Counted from the first letter of the stretch, positions 53,801 through 62,621 are shown. The stretch is 64,000 nt of DNA from JAPLUA01 sp964625855 (GCA_964625855.1 CAZVFC010000023.1:68653-132652), one strand, 5' to 3'. Notes: a model not told the origin generated them from the letters alone. Translations and numbers: made by a program.

Positions 53801-56800
53801 CCACTATACGGTTTACTTTAACTACGCGACGAACCTCACCATCGCCAACTGCGACATCCACGACAACACCTACAACGGCATTTACGGGGGCGGCTACGGC
53901 GTCATTCGCAGCAATCGCGTCTATCGCACCGATTACGATGAAGCCATACGCGTCTGGGGCGGCCCGCTGCTGGTGGAAGCGAACGAGGTGTTTCAGAACA
54001 ACGATAGAGGCATCGCCGGCACCACGCTGGTAACCTGCCGGGGCAACCTCGTGTACAGCAACGCCTCCGATGGCATATTCGTGGAAGGGGCGGACGCCAA
54101 TCTGTCCGAAGCCGTCGAGAATCGCGTCTTCCTCAACGGTCTTGGTTACTACGGCGGCAGCGGCATCCAGGCGCAGTCTGGAGCCAACGCCAGGCGAAAT
54201 GTCGTCTATTCCAACCGCGGCCACGGTATTGTGGTTGACGGCTACGAAGGCAACTTCCGCGTCATCGCCAACAACCTCTGCTATCTCAATGGCGACGCGG
54301 CAGACGAGTATAATATCTGTCTCACCCGGAACTATTGGCAGGCCAAGCAGGCGCTGGTCGAAAACAACACCGTCTATGGCGGGGGCGGCATCTACATCGG
54401 CAATCCCATCGCTGTCACCAACCGTAACAACATCATTTGGGCCACCGGCGCTGGCCGCTATGCCCTCGTGCGGTCCACTGACATGAACCGTTACCCGACC
54501 GGCTACCTGGAGAGCGACTACAACTGCATCATCACCACCGACGGCGCTACCTTTAGCGCGTGGCTGGGTAACCAGAACGACCTGCTCGAATGGCGCAAAG
54601 CCACCGGCTGCGACACGCACAGCTTTTCCGCCGACCCGCTGCTCGTAAACCCGGCCGGCGCGGACGGCCTATTGGGCGGCACCAACGGTCTCGACGACAA
54701 CTTCCATCTCGCCAGCACCGTTGGCAGCTTCAAAGGTCTGCCCTTCGCCGCTCTGACCACCGCCGGCTTCACCGTTGACGCCTTGCACAGCCCGTGCATT
54801 GACGCCGGCCTGCCGGCAAGCCCCGCAGGAGCGGAGCAAGCTCCGAATGGCGGACGCATCAACCTCGGCGCCTTTGGCGGCACCGCGGATGCTTCGCTCT
54901 CCACCGCCACCCGGGCCGTGGAACTCGGCCTGATCGGCGGCGGTTCCGTCCTGCGTGGCACGGTGCCGATCTACTGGTGGACGCATGGCCCGTGGCAATC
55001 GGGCGACGCCGTGCTTCTGGAATACTCCAGCAACGGCGGCGGCAGTTGGAGCACGATTCCGGGCGCAGCCTCGCTGCCCTTTGCCAACGGCGTCTTTGCC
55101 TGGGATACCAGTGCGCTGACGCCGGGGTCCAATTTCAAGGTCCGGGCGACCCCCGCCGGCGGCGGGGTGTCCTCGGTGTCTGGCCTTCTGCGCGTGCTGC
55201 CCAACAGCGGTATCACGTTCTACGTCAACGACAGCAACACCACCGATGACGTGTATTGCTCCGCCGTCGGCAATGACGCCAACGACGGCCTTACCCCGTC
55301 CACGCCCATGGCGAACCTGAAGCGCCTGGTCACGGTTTACAAGCTGCGGCCCGGCGACACGGTGCGGATTGACACCGGCTTGTGGACGCTCGACGCCAAC
55401 CTCATTCTCACTGATTCCGGCGCGCCCGGGCAGCCCATTCGGCTGACTGGCAGCACCAGCGGCCTGGGGTCCGTCTTCAACCGCAACGACATCACCGTGG
55501 GCATGTATGGATTGCACCTCAAGACCAACCACTACGTGCGCGTGGAGAACCTGAAGGTGACCGGCGCGCAATACGGCATCTACGCGGAGGGCTTGACCCC
55601 GGGTTACTCCTGGGGAATCGAGATCGCCGGTTGCGAAGCCTACGGCAACAATGATTGGGGCATTGTCGCCGGCAACTGCACCAACCTCCTCATGAGCGGC
55701 TGTATCGCGCGCAACAACCGGCACGGCCTCGACGCCGATACTGGTGGCGGCACCCTCACCGGCAATAGCGTCCATCACAACTCGGAGTATGGCATCTATC
55801 TCAACGGCCAATTTGTGGCGGAGAGCAACGACTGTTACAACAACAACGGCATCGCCCTCCGCGGCAACGGCGCGGTTCGCGCCTGCAACAACCTGATCCA
55901 CGAGAATCCGGGCGAACCGGCGCTGCGCCTCGATGGCACGGGGTGTCAAGCCGTCGGCAACCGGGTTTACCTCAATAACGGCAGCGGCATTTATCTCAAT
56001 AGCGGGGCAGTCGCGGAGTCCAACAAGGTCTTCTCCAACAAACGCCAGGGCTTCGTCCTTGCCGGCAGCGGTAATGCCGTCCGCAACAACCTGGTCTATG
56101 ACAATGACCGAAACAACGAAGGCTATTTCAACATAGAGAGTCAGGCCTCCAGCACGGTCATCCAGAATAATACCCTCTACGGCGCCAACGGCCTCTACAG
56201 CTACTATCCATGGGGCAACGTCCACCGCAACAATATCATCTGGGCCAAGGGCAGCGGGCGGTACGCAATCTACCATAATCGCACCGACAGCTCCTCGCAG
56301 CTCAGTGACTTCAATGATCTCCACATCAGCGACGGCGCCACCCTCGGCTATTGGTCCGGCGCGCGCGCTGACCTCGCCGCCTGGCGGGCCGCCACCGGCT
56401 TCGATACCAACAGCTTCAGCCTGAATCCACTCTTCGTGGATATCAACGGCACCGACGACGCCCTCGGCGGCTTCAACGGTGCGGACGATGACTTCCATCT
56501 CTCGTCCCTCGCCGGATCGTACCACGACGGCTTCTGGCAGGCCGACGCCACCAACTCGCCGTGCATTGACGCGGGCGATCCTTCCACCGTCTTCACCAAC
56601 GAGCCCTATTACAACGGCCTCCGCGTCAATCTCGGGGTTTATGGCAACACTGCCGAGGCCAGCAAGACCGCCTATGCCGGACAGTTCTACACCCTCAACG
56701 TCACCATCAGCCCCACCAATGGCGGCGTGGTCGCGGCCTGGCCGCCGGGAGTGTCCAACCTCTACTACCCGGCCAACGCCAGCGTCACCCTAATGGCGAG

Positions 56801-58625
56801 CAACGCCGCAGGCTTCATGTGGGGCAACTGGTCGGGCGCCGTTTCCGGTACCAACCGCACGGTCTCCCTGGTAATCACGAGCAACACCGCTCTGACCGCC
56901 ACCTTCCGCTCCTACATGCCGCACGTGCTCTATCGCCTGGAGGACAGCCTGGCCAGCTCGATCGGCACGCCTCCGGACCTGACATACCTGGGCGCCGGCC
57001 AGAACTTCAGCACCCTGACCGTCCGGGGCGCGGCTCGCCGCCTGTTGAACTTCCCTTACAACACCGGGCTGCAATTGCAGCCCACTAGCGAGGTGTTCCC
57101 CACCGACGTCTATACCTTTGCGATCCTGTTCAAGTTCGACGCCGTGTCTGGTTGGCGCCGCATCCTTGACCTGAGAAACGGCATTGACCAGGGCCTCTAT
57201 GTCCACGACGGCAAACTGGAGTTCTATCCCTACAGCGGCCAGTCGGTGGTCTGCGTGACCAATAACACGTGGCACATGGCAGCGATCACGCGCGATGCCA
57301 GCGGACAGATGAAGCTTTATTGCGACGGCGTGCTGCGTCTGACTCTGGCCGACTCCAGCAGCTATGGCGTCGTCAGCGCGGCAAACACTGTGCGCTTCTT
57401 CAAGGATGACGGGAGCGATATCGGCTCCGGGTCCGTCAGCCGCATTCACATCTACTCGCGCGTGCTGGATGCCGCCGAAATCGCCGCCCTCAACGCCCTG
57501 GACGACGCCATTCCACTCATCACCAGCGCGTCTGAAGCCTTCGCCCAGCTCGGGGCGGCGTTCACCTGGTCTATTGTAGGTCCGGGAGCCGGGGCCGTGT
57601 ATTCGGCCAGTGGCCTGCCGCAGGCGTTGAGCATCGGCGGCGCGTCGGGCGTGATCACTGGTACCCCGATGCTGCCCGGGACATTTGACGCCACGATTAC
57701 GGCCTCCAACCAGAATGGCATCGGCACACAAACGCTCCGCCTGACGGTTGTCTGGCCGCCGCCGACCAACAACCTGCCGGCCGGCCTGATCTCCTGGTGG
57801 CGCGGTGAAACCAATGCCAACGACGAAATGGGCGCGCATCCGGGCACGTTGCAGGGCAGCACCAGCTTCACCAACGGCCAGTCGGGCCGTGCCTTTTCGT
57901 TCGATGGCGTCAATGGCTCGGTTGCCCTTGGCACCTGGTTCAACTTGCAGCAGTTCACCCTGAGCCTCTGGGTCAAACCGGAGGCCACCCAGGTGCAGTA
58001 TGCCGACATCCTGGACAACAACCACAACGCTTCCCTCAACCGAAGCTGGGTGATCCAATACCAAAATACCAACACGGCGGTCTCCAGCCAATGGGTCTGG
58101 GGCGTGCCGGGGCGCGACAGCGTCCCGTTCGAGCTGCAGATCGGAGTCTGGCAGCACCTGGTGGTAACGCGTAATTCAAACAACGTTGCGTGCGTGTATC
58201 TCAACGGCTCGCTCGCGGGCACCAATGCGGGCGGCGGGCTGATCACCTACGACGGCTCGCAGAACCTCGTCCTCGGCCGTCACCACAGCCTGGGGCGTTA
58301 CTTCAATGGAAAGGTGGACGAATTGATGTGCTACAACCGCCCGCTCAACCCGAGCGAGGTTGCTTACCTCTATGGCAGTCAGGGATTGTTGGCCCCGGCA
58401 CCTCAGCCCGTGCTCGCGCCCATAGCCGCGTCGCCGGGCAACGTCGCCTTCGGCTGGGCTGCGACTTCGCGCTGCCTCTACCAGGTGCAATCCCGCACCA
58501 ATCTCACCGCTGGGCCGTGGCTAAACCTGGGTGATCCTATGCTGGGAACCGACAGCCCGCTAGCCTTCGAGCACGCGGTTTCCCCGGCGGAACCCCGCCG
58601 CTTCTATCGCTTATTGGTTCAGTAG
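47802..58625 (+). CDS. Giant secreted right-handed beta-helix protein with five modules and LamG domains
   Basis: The protein has 3607 residues. A signal peptide (LAALAGAVLALSAEAAS) is followed by five modules of about 600 residues starting near nt 47931, 49673, 51486, 53372 and 55218. Each opens with a box like YINDSATTGDVFCSA or FYVNDSNTTDDVYCSA, then GDTVxxDTG, then a NosD/parallel beta-helix region with NNTFYRNGT-type repeats. Each beta-helix region ends near DAGDPAS and APNGxRxNLG. Modules 1 to 4 then carry a short Ig-like linker (GPWxxxxxVxxEYS). After module 5 come an InlB-B-like repeat (about 2965-3035), a LamG domain (3040-3235), an Ig-like He_PIG segment, a second LamG domain (3325-3525), and a C-terminal module with FYRLL. 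It probably binds or degrades polysaccharide, or acts as an adhesin; catalytic residues cannot be identified by eye. Confidence 0.88.
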   Translation: MTTHSSCLACGHARSRLAVLQVRPGALAALAGAVLALSAEAASYYINDSATTGDVFCSAAGALANSGTVSNAPKSSLQDVLSAYALAPGDTVYVDTGTYARGVAAAVGPADSGDASLGTVLIKGAGSSKTVLVNTNVGVYAVHFAGGSYVRMEGIGVRSGEQGVRIENSDHITLANCEVYNNNYGVVLSGGSDNRVENCTLHHNAHQAILGSSSSTLVINGNLIYAQTGAASDHHGIDLSYNCNAAQIIGNIITNNSGRGISLYSCSTPTLQGNLISAHGAEAVHLQSCASAAVLNQVVWLNANGIRAYYCPSLTLGTNRVYSNSGYGAWVEGGAVSAANNLFYANGGAGLTLLNGPQSTLENNTFYRNGTVNLRLAGTHSNVRVANNILSSAGAAQTCIQFDTLGTSWFADYNNYFITNGAVLWNWKGPRYSLAGLQNYSGMERHSLDRDPQFVDPDGADNLLGGTGGADDNFHLASGSLALDAGDPASSFAAEPAPNGSRVNLGHLGATAQADTSGNQRVLRLLGPNGGEIAFRRIPVRWAATGPWSTNHLVKIEYSANSGSTWTTAASAATLNNANGFYGWDLSALAPGATYLVRVSSVDQPAIADASDAVFEIKDASAKVIYLNDGSTASDTWCSAVGSSANTGLSAASPLDSFQSVIERYPSLGAGDEIRVDTGVFDMGRTVYLNQQNSGAEGSPLVFRGSTSGAAIFNRVDRADDTFFFDGVSYVTFERLHFTLGAAGLHVAGTALNPSVGITFKDCLSYSNSAYGFGVSTCSNLLVRGCSSWRNSGDGYSLTASGSTVTNNFAGWNGATGLGFSGAGVVAFNLCASNTSWGFTAGLSGNSLTVLSNAVHHNYNGLWMGGGDSVNAAAIGNLCYANGGVGLVGNRCGGLIGNLVYSNSAEGISAQYASHVTRNTVTDNLGHGITGWYGAVVTNNLAARNGASAAYYNIALTRNAVIRNNTLVGKNGISIDDPVGVQIANNIVWSHGSGMTALYISSPPGTLISDYNDIYATGGAVVGNWLGPRASLEAWQQVSLRDAHSISIDPRFVDSTNNFHLRSTSGSYRGAPFTAPGGGSFVADADLSFCIDAGDPASGYAQESAPNGGRLDLGAFGNTPDASLSPAARFSLLVEPQPGAKWFGTRPITWLTRGPWVSGEMVKLEFSADGGVNWSNIVASVDYALGRYDWNTTGLPAGTNYLVRISKTDGTAMNVLAAAFEVSASGPRTYFVNDTNTLNDVFCSAPGNPANDGLTAATPKDSIQAILDIYKVVGGDTVKVDTGNYLLGATIVMTTNDVGEAGNPIVIIGSTNGATINRQSTSYDGFYLQGAEYVRFQNLKFTGARHGLAGDGTSSKYLRGIEILGCEAMTNGLHGLNFSYTSNLLVSACWLHHNSQYGANLGGAAQSTIISNTIAYNYYRYGLYVDASGLVRGNLCYSNSGEGLAVAGAFLISENNSWGNSVGIRAWSGVTITNNLCYSNSYEGIYVSGSTNQVAFNRVYRNGRTGIYFENNGRVHRNVVYSNGDHGIQFEGFEGDYREILNNLCYLNGNAVGEYNIIGGANYWQAKRGLVENNTCYGGGGIYIGNPIAMTNRHNIIWAAGSNSIALVRYTDMGRYPNGLLISDYNCIYATDGASVGHWLGNQTELADWQYATKQDFHSFVADPQFVNPPGVDGILGGPNGWDDNFHLASTAGSFGGTSFTATASSAFAPNASTSPCVDAGMPAAPIRDEGAPNGSRLNLGAFGGTLDASFSPETPGISILNVAAGNYLRGLETIYFITRGPWAAGATLRLEYSTNGGASWTTAPGLSAVPYSQLSLDWDTSSLPPGSSYTVRLVGNGNGAVNAVSSVGIIVNGPADFYVNDANPTNDVYCSAIGGESNSGLAPSAPKATLKRLFRDYKLVAGDRVWIDTGRWTLDSSLQFLDSGSVAAKIRFIGSTHPVGSWFDRGDNQQNAFLLSVVDHVSLESLKITRSYNAIHIEGNSSHFNDGVQVLGCELATNYHYTVYFNYATNLTIANCDIHDNTYNGIYGGGYGVIRSNRVYRTDYDEAIRVWGGPLLVEANEVFQNNDRGIAGTTLVTCRGNLVYSNASDGIFVEGADANLSEAVENRVFLNGLGYYGGSGIQAQSGANARRNVVYSNRGHGIVVDGYEGNFRVIANNLCYLNGDAADEYNICLTRNYWQAKQALVENNTVYGGGGIYIGNPIAVTNRNNIIWATGAGRYALVRSTDMNRYPTGYLESDYNCIITTDGATFSAWLGNQNDLLEWRKATGCDTHSFSADPLLVNPAGADGLLGGTNGLDDNFHLASTVGSFKGLPFAALTTAGFTVDALHSPCIDAGLPASPAGAEQAPNGGRINLGAFGGTADASLSTATRAVELGLIGGGSVLRGTVPIYWWTHGPWQSGDAVLLEYSSNGGGSWSTIPGAASLPFANGVFAWDTSALTPGSNFKVRATPAGGGVSSVSGLLRVLPNSGITFYVNDSNTTDDVYCSAVGNDANDGLTPSTPMANLKRLVTVYKLRPGDTVRIDTGLWTLDANLILTDSGAPGQPIRLTGSTSGLGSVFNRNDITVGMYGLHLKTNHYVRVENLKVTGAQYGIYAEGLTPGYSWGIEIAGCEAYGNNDWGIVAGNCTNLLMSGCIARNNRHGLDADTGGGTLTGNSVHHNSEYGIYLNGQFVAESNDCYNNNGIALRGNGAVRACNNLIHENPGEPALRLDGTGCQAVGNRVYLNNGSGIYLNSGAVAESNKVFSNKRQGFVLAGSGNAVRNNLVYDNDRNNEGYFNIESQASSTVIQNNTLYGANGLYSYYPWGNVHRNNIIWAKGSGRYAIYHNRTDSSSQLSDFNDLHISDGATLGYWSGARADLAAWRAATGFDTNSFSLNPLFVDINGTDDALGGFNGADDDFHLSSLAGSYHDGFWQADATNSPCIDAGDPSTVFTNEPYYNGLRVNLGVYGNTAEASKTAYAGQFYTLNVTISPTNGGVVAAWPPGVSNLYYPANASVTLMASNAAGFMWGNWSGAVSGTNRTVSLVITSNTALTATFRSYMPHVLYRLEDSLASSIGTPPDLTYLGAGQNFSTLTVRGAARRLLNFPYNTGLQLQPTSEVFPTDVYTFAILFKFDAVSGWRRILDLRNGIDQGLYVHDGKLEFYPYSGQSVVCVTNNTWHMAAITRDASGQMKLYCDGVLRLTLADSSSYGVVSAANTVRFFKDDGSDIGSGSVSRIHIYSRVLDAAEIAALNALDDAIPLITSASEAFAQLGAAFTWSIVGPGAGAVYSASGLPQALSIGGASGVITGTPMLPGTFDATITASNQNGIGTQTLRLTVVWPPPTNNLPAGLISWWRGETNANDEMGAHPGTLQGSTSFTNGQSGRAFSFDGVNGSVALGTWFNLQQFTLSLWVKPEATQVQYADILDNNHNASLNRSWVIQYQNTNTAVSSQWVWGVPGRDSVPFELQIGVWQHLVVTRNSNNVACVYLNGSLAGTNAGGGLITYDGSQNLVLGRHHSLGRYFNGKVDELMCYNRPLNPSEVAYLYGSQGLLAPAPQPVLAPIAASPGNVAFGWAATSRCLYQVQSRTNLTAGPWLNLGDPMLGTDSPLAFEHAVSPAEPRRFYRLLVQ

Positions 58626-59103
58626 CAACAGGCCCGGCGGGCTAAACTGCCTTGCCCACCTCAACCAATTGCGGGCGCGGCGACAGCTCTCAAATGGGCT
58701 GTCGCCGCAGCTTCCACGGATTCCAAGTGGCGCAGCTATGCTCTTGCGGTTACACCAGTTACAGCCGCCGAAGGGGTCTCCAGCCTTGCCGGGAAGGCCG
58801 GCCAGACTACGGTGCGGCAACGGTGATGCCCCGGTGTGGTCCCCATGTGGATCGCTGCCCATGGGAGCCTCACCGGGCCCCCTCGCCATGTGCACCTCTT
58901 GTGCACCTCTTGTGCATGGCGTTGGGATGGCCCGGGCCAGGCTCCGAACGATGGGGATGCCAGGGGCGTGCGTTTGGCGCGCCTGCCCGCCCGGCCCGTC
59001 GGCCGCCAACGGCTAAGGTGAATCAACCGGGCAGGCTGAACCAAGTGAGTTGAGCGGGTGGTCAAAGCGAGCCGGGTGGCACAACCGCCAGGGCCCTCCC
59101 CTC
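58626..59103. other. Gap after the giant gene
   Basis: The 478-bp stretch has no gene. A weak hairpin GCCC-GGC-GGGC lies near 58634. An 11-bp tandem repeat lies at 58889-58916. Nothing else was seen. Confidence 0.5.
58889..58916. repeat. TGTGCACCTCT tandem repeat
   Basis: Two exact 11-nt units and a third partial one (TGTGCA) between the giant gene and the DUF1080 gene. Confidence 0.6.
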
Positions 59104-60120
59104 CTACCTCAGCACCGGCTTAAGGACGATGTTGCGATACTCGATGCCCGTGTGGTCGCCTTGCAGGTAGATGGGTCCAGGGCGGGTTACATCGGACCAC
59201 AATGCGCCGCCGGTGCAGCCCAGCAGCGGTTGATTGTCTATGATCTTCTGGCCGTTCAGGACCACCGTGACGTGACGAGCCACCAACGTGATGTCCATGG
59301 TCTGCCATTCCCCGGCGGGCTTCTCGGCGCTGACCGTGGGCTTGATGCGGCTGTAAATCGCGCCCATGTTATGTGAGTCGAGCGGCTTGCCGTGACTGTC
59401 CTGGACCTGGACCTCGTAAATGCCGCGCAGATAGACCCCGCTGTTGCCTTTCGGTGGCACGCGCACTTCCAGCTTCAGATTGAAATCCTCGAACTCGCGG
59501 TCGGTGCGGAGGTTGCCGTAGTGCTTGCCCGGTTTGCCCTCCTCCTTGATCACCTCGTTGACCAGCACGCCGTCCTTCACGCTCCAGCCGCTTTCGGCCT
59601 GCGCGTCGGTCAGGCGCCAGCCAGCAAGGTCTTTGCCGTTAAGGAGGGGCAGGGGTTCGCCGAACTTCACCTGTTTGAGATCCGGGGCGGGAGGCATCGC
59701 GGGCTCGCGCCGGCCGGTGAATTCAGCCCTATCCTGCCCCGGCGCCTGTTGGCGGGGCTTGACGCTGGTTAGCTTCATGAGGTCGCCATCTACCGTGGCC
59801 GTGATGGTCTCGAAGGTGATCAGATCGGTGGCCTTGCCGTTCTTGCCCTTGCGCTGGGCGGAGTGCTTCCGCCTCAGCACGAGTTGGCCATTCTCCACTT
59901 TAGCGGATTCCAACGGCACTACACTGCCGCCACCCCACAGCAGGCTGGCTTGCAGCCTTCCCTTGACGTCTTCAACCCCCAGCCAGCCCGCAGCCCCGCC
60001 AGGGATGGTGAGTTCCCATCCGCCGAGGAAAGGATTCTCAGCGGCCAAGGCGGTCCCGACGGCTGCGGTCAAAGCGGACACGGCAACAATCATTCGGATA
60101 TAAACAAATCGCGTAAACAT
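59104..60120 (-). CDS. DUF1080 (3-keto-disaccharide hydrolase-like) protein, secreted
   Basis: The protein has 338 residues. A signal peptide (MFTRFVYIRMIVAVSALTAA) is followed by a beta-sandwich N-terminal part (ENPFLGGWELTIPGG). The DUF1080 domain starts at about residue 145: LPLLNGKDLAGWR, GNLRTDREFEDFNLKLEV, GNSGVYLRGIYEVQV and GPIYLQGDHTGIEYRNI. Relatives bind or cleave 3-keto-glycosides and are enriched in Verrucomicrobiota and Planctomycetota. This fits the two exported Gfo/Idh/MocA oxidoreductases in the window, which could make 3-keto sugars; that link is inferred. A CATAAG -10-like box lies 6 nt upstream of the start. Confidence 0.82.
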   Translation of the reverse strand: MFTRFVYIRMIVAVSALTAAVGTALAAENPFLGGWELTIPGGAAGWLGVEDVKGRLQASLLWGGGSVVPLESAKVENGQLVLRRKHSAQRKGKNGKATDLITFETITATVDGDLMKLTSVKPRQQAPGQDRAEFTGRREPAMPPAPDLKQVKFGEPLPLLNGKDLAGWRLTDAQAESGWSVKDGVLVNEVIKEEGKPGKHYGNLRTDREFEDFNLKLEVRVPPKGNSGVYLRGIYEVQVQDSHGKPLDSHNMGAIYSRIKPTVSAEKPAGEWQTMDITLVARHVTVVLNGQKIIDNQPLLGCTGGALWSDVTRPGPIYLQGDHTGIEYRNIVLKPVLR

Positions 60121-60126
60121 GCGGGT

Positions 60127-60155
60127 CTTATGCTCGGTGGCGGCGCCGACAGCAA
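60127..60155 (-). promoter_or_regulatory. Candidate leaderless promoter of the DUF1080 gene
   Basis: TTGCTG (60150-60155), a 17-nt spacer and CATAAG (60127-60132) lie 6 nt before the ATG at 60120. Same spacing as the stronger cases. Confidence 0.4.
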
Positions 60156-60171
60156 GCTCAAAACGGCGCAG

Positions 60172-62307
60172 CTACTGGCGTGGCTCAATGACGAGGGTCT
60201 TCTCGGCCATCGCCGTGGTGGGCAGGGTTTCAAAGGAACCCATGTTCGACTGCCACCATTTCTCGGCGTCCGCCGGGGTCCATGTTCCTGCCGCGGCACA
60301 GGCGGCGAGCGATCGCTCAAGGTCCTCGGCGCTGGCGGGGCGTTGTTCGGGGTGCTTGGCAAGACAGCGCAGGAGGACCTCAGCGAGGTCGGCAGAGACC
60401 GGTCGTCGCAAGCGCTCTGAAGGATGTGGCGGGGCATCCTTGACGTGGCGCTCGAGCAGGCCCTCGACCGTCTCATGCTCGAAGAGCGTCCTGCCGGTGA
60501 GCAGCCAGTAGCCGACCGCGCCGAGCGAGTAGAGGTCGCTGCGACTCTCGACGCTCTCCGGTTTCTCGACTGCCTCCGGCGAGATGAAGTGCGGCGTTCC
60601 CACAACGGCGTGAGACCCACCGGCATCCCCATGCCCCGGCCGCGCTGTCGTGACCAGCCCGAAATCGAGGACCTTCACGAGATCGCACATCCCGCCCCGC
60701 CGGGTGAGAACGATATTGGCGGGCTTAATATCGCGGTGGATCAGGCCGGTGTGATGCGCCTCCGACAGGGAGCCACACACCTGGCGCAGGATGTGGATGA
60801 CGCGGCCTTCGGGTTGGGCGCCGAACTGGCGTACGAGTTGGTCCAGGTCAATGCCCCCCAGGTATTCCATTGCGTAATAGAAAAGCCCTTCCGGTGTGCG
60901 GCCATAGTCGTAGATGGCCACCGTGTTGGGGTGAGTGAGCTGGCTGGTCATTTGAACCTCACGCTCGAATCGCGCGGTGTTGGCCGCGTCGGTCATGTCG
61001 GGGCTGAGCAGCTTGATCGCGACCGGGCGGCGGAGCAGGGAGTGGCGTGCGCGGTAAACCATGCCGTTGGCCCCGCGCCCGATCTCCTGCACCAGGACAT
61101 ACTGCCCGAGCCGGCGGGCGGCCAGCGCGTCCTTCCGCGCCGCCGCCTGCAGCCGGTCCAGCAGCACGGTGAAGCCGAAGATGGCTGCGCCGCTCAACAC
61201 CAGCAGAAGCAACAACACCAGAAACACCCGGCGCAGGACATACAGCGTTTGGAACGCCTCATCCACCGATACTTCCGTCGCCACCCCCATGCCGTATTCC
61301 CGCAGCCAGGCCCAAGCGCCAACCACCTCGATGCCCCGGTAGTTGCGATAACCCCGAACATCGCAGCCGTCGGAGCCCGTCGTGGCCGCCAGGGCCATGC
61401 GCGTGAGACCAAGCTGTTCACGCGGTTTGGGTGGACGCTCGCCGGGCCGCAGTCTGACCTCCGGGTCCAGAAGCTTCAGGTTGAGAATGGCGGTGTTCTC
61501 CCGGCCGGGCGGTATGAGGCCCAGCGTCTTGAGTTCCGGATCGAAGCGGGTGGCCGTGAGCATCATGCCGCGCCGGTCAAACGCATAAGATTCACCCGTC
61601 TCGCCCATGTTCGCCACGGCGAAGATCTTCGAGAACTCCGTCTCCGGCTTCATGCGGAGGCCGAGAACCGCGATAACGGCGCCGTTGGTGGACTTCACCG
61701 GCGCCGCCACGAACATCGTGGGACCTTCCGCCCGCTGGCTGAGCGTCGCCTCGCGCGCGAAGGGCCGGGACGCGGCGAGTTCGCCTTCGAGCGCTTTATT
61801 GAGGAACAGATCGTAGGAGCGCGGGGCGCGGGAGTTGACCAGCAGCGGGGAAGGTGAGGCGATGATCTGCTTGTCCGGCGAGACCACCACGTAATCCAGA
61901 TACTGTTGGGCCCGCAGGCGTTCCTGGAGCTCAAACTGCAGCACCCGGGCGTGAGCGGAGTCGGCCAGCAGGCTCGTTGAGATGGCGGGGTCCTTGGTCA
62001 TCGCGGCAAGTTCCTCGATTGCCGCGCAGATGGGAGGGTCCGAGGCGAATGACTTGGCGTCATACTCGCGCTCGGTGAACCAGAGGCGCAGTGCCGCAAT
62101 GTCCGCGTCCAGCACCGTCTGCAAGCGGGAAGCCAGCTCGGCCCGGGTGGTTCCGTCCACGCGGCTGTGGACCCAATAACCGATCACGCCGATGATCAAC
62201 GCCCCCACCAGTGGCCAAACCCAAAGCCGCTTCGCCAGGACCGGCATCGCCCGCGTCGCGAATCGGGCGAGCCTGCTCGTGTGGGCACTCGTTACATCAG
62301 CCGTCAC
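60172..62307 (-). CDS. Membrane Ser/Thr kinase with extracellular dCache-like sensor
   Basis: The protein has 711 residues. A first transmembrane helix (VWPLVGALIIGVIGYWV) is followed by an extracellular region of about 320 residues (YLDYVVVSPDKQIIASPSP, TMFVAAPVKSTNGAVIAVLG, GETGESYAFDRRGMML) typical of dCache ligand sensors. A second helix (VFLVLLLLLVLSGAAIFGF) leads to a cytoplasmic kinase domain at about 420-680: GRGANGMVYRA, VAIKLL, HRDIKPANIV, LDFGLVTT and GTPHFISPE. All catalytic residues are present. A ligand outside the cell could control phosphorylation inside. The start is GTG 62307 with a TTGACA box 35 nt upstream. The C-terminal tail (TWTPADAEKWWQSNMGSF) is probably non-catalytic. 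Confidence 0.88.
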   Translation of the reverse strand: MTADVTSAHTSRLARFATRAMPVLAKRLWVWPLVGALIIGVIGYWVHSRVDGTTRAELASRLQTVLDADIAALRLWFTEREYDAKSFASDPPICAAIEELAAMTKDPAISTSLLADSAHARVLQFELQERLRAQQYLDYVVVSPDKQIIASPSPLLVNSRAPRSYDLFLNKALEGELAASRPFAREATLSQRAEGPTMFVAAPVKSTNGAVIAVLGLRMKPETEFSKIFAVANMGETGESYAFDRRGMMLTATRFDPELKTLGLIPPGRENTAILNLKLLDPEVRLRPGERPPKPREQLGLTRMALAATTGSDGCDVRGYRNYRGIEVVGAWAWLREYGMGVATEVSVDEAFQTLYVLRRVFLVLLLLLVLSGAAIFGFTVLLDRLQAAARKDALAARRLGQYVLVQEIGRGANGMVYRARHSLLRRPVAIKLLSPDMTDAANTARFEREVQMTSQLTHPNTVAIYDYGRTPEGLFYYAMEYLGGIDLDQLVRQFGAQPEGRVIHILRQVCGSLSEAHHTGLIHRDIKPANIVLTRRGGMCDLVKVLDFGLVTTARPGHGDAGGSHAVVGTPHFISPEAVEKPESVESRSDLYSLGAVGYWLLTGRTLFEHETVEGLLERHVKDAPPHPSERLRRPVSADLAEVLLRCLAKHPEQRPASAEDLERSLAACAAAGTWTPADAEKWWQSNMGSFETLPTTAMAEKTLVIEPRQ

Positions 62308-62621
62308 GCAGAAACACTGTGTTCAGCACCCGCACTTGTCAACGCGGCTTCACACCCACATTGGCTTCAGGGTTCTTGACAGCGTCCCATGCTTGCCGGG
62401 TACTTGATCCCCTCAACGGTTAGCCACCACATTGATACCGTGAAACCCTTCTCGTTGTCACAAGGGGCGGAAATCCCGCCGTAGCGCTGGACAGGGCTTT
62501 ACACGTGGTTCGCTGAGCGATTTGGTCTGACTGGGCGAATTCCGCGGGAATCCCCGGATTGGCGGCATTCCCGCTTTACACCAGACAATATTTTGCTTTC
62601 TCTGAAGGCAGCAATACCAAC
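62308..62621. other. Gap between divergent kinase and SMP-30 genes
   Basis: The 314-bp stretch holds TTGACA (62342-62337 on the - strand) for the kinase and an inverted repeat GCGGGAAT/ATTCCCGC (62544-62551 and 62567-62574) upstream of the SMP-30 gene, a possible operator. No other feature is seen. Confidence 0.45.

Noticed and set aside
54669..56525. 618-codon - strand open frame inside the giant gene
   Set aside because: Shadow of the giant + strand gene, with a composition typical of the antisense frame of GC-rich repeats.
58889..58916. CRISPR or regulatory array
   Set aside because: Only two full 11-nt units; nothing else supports function.
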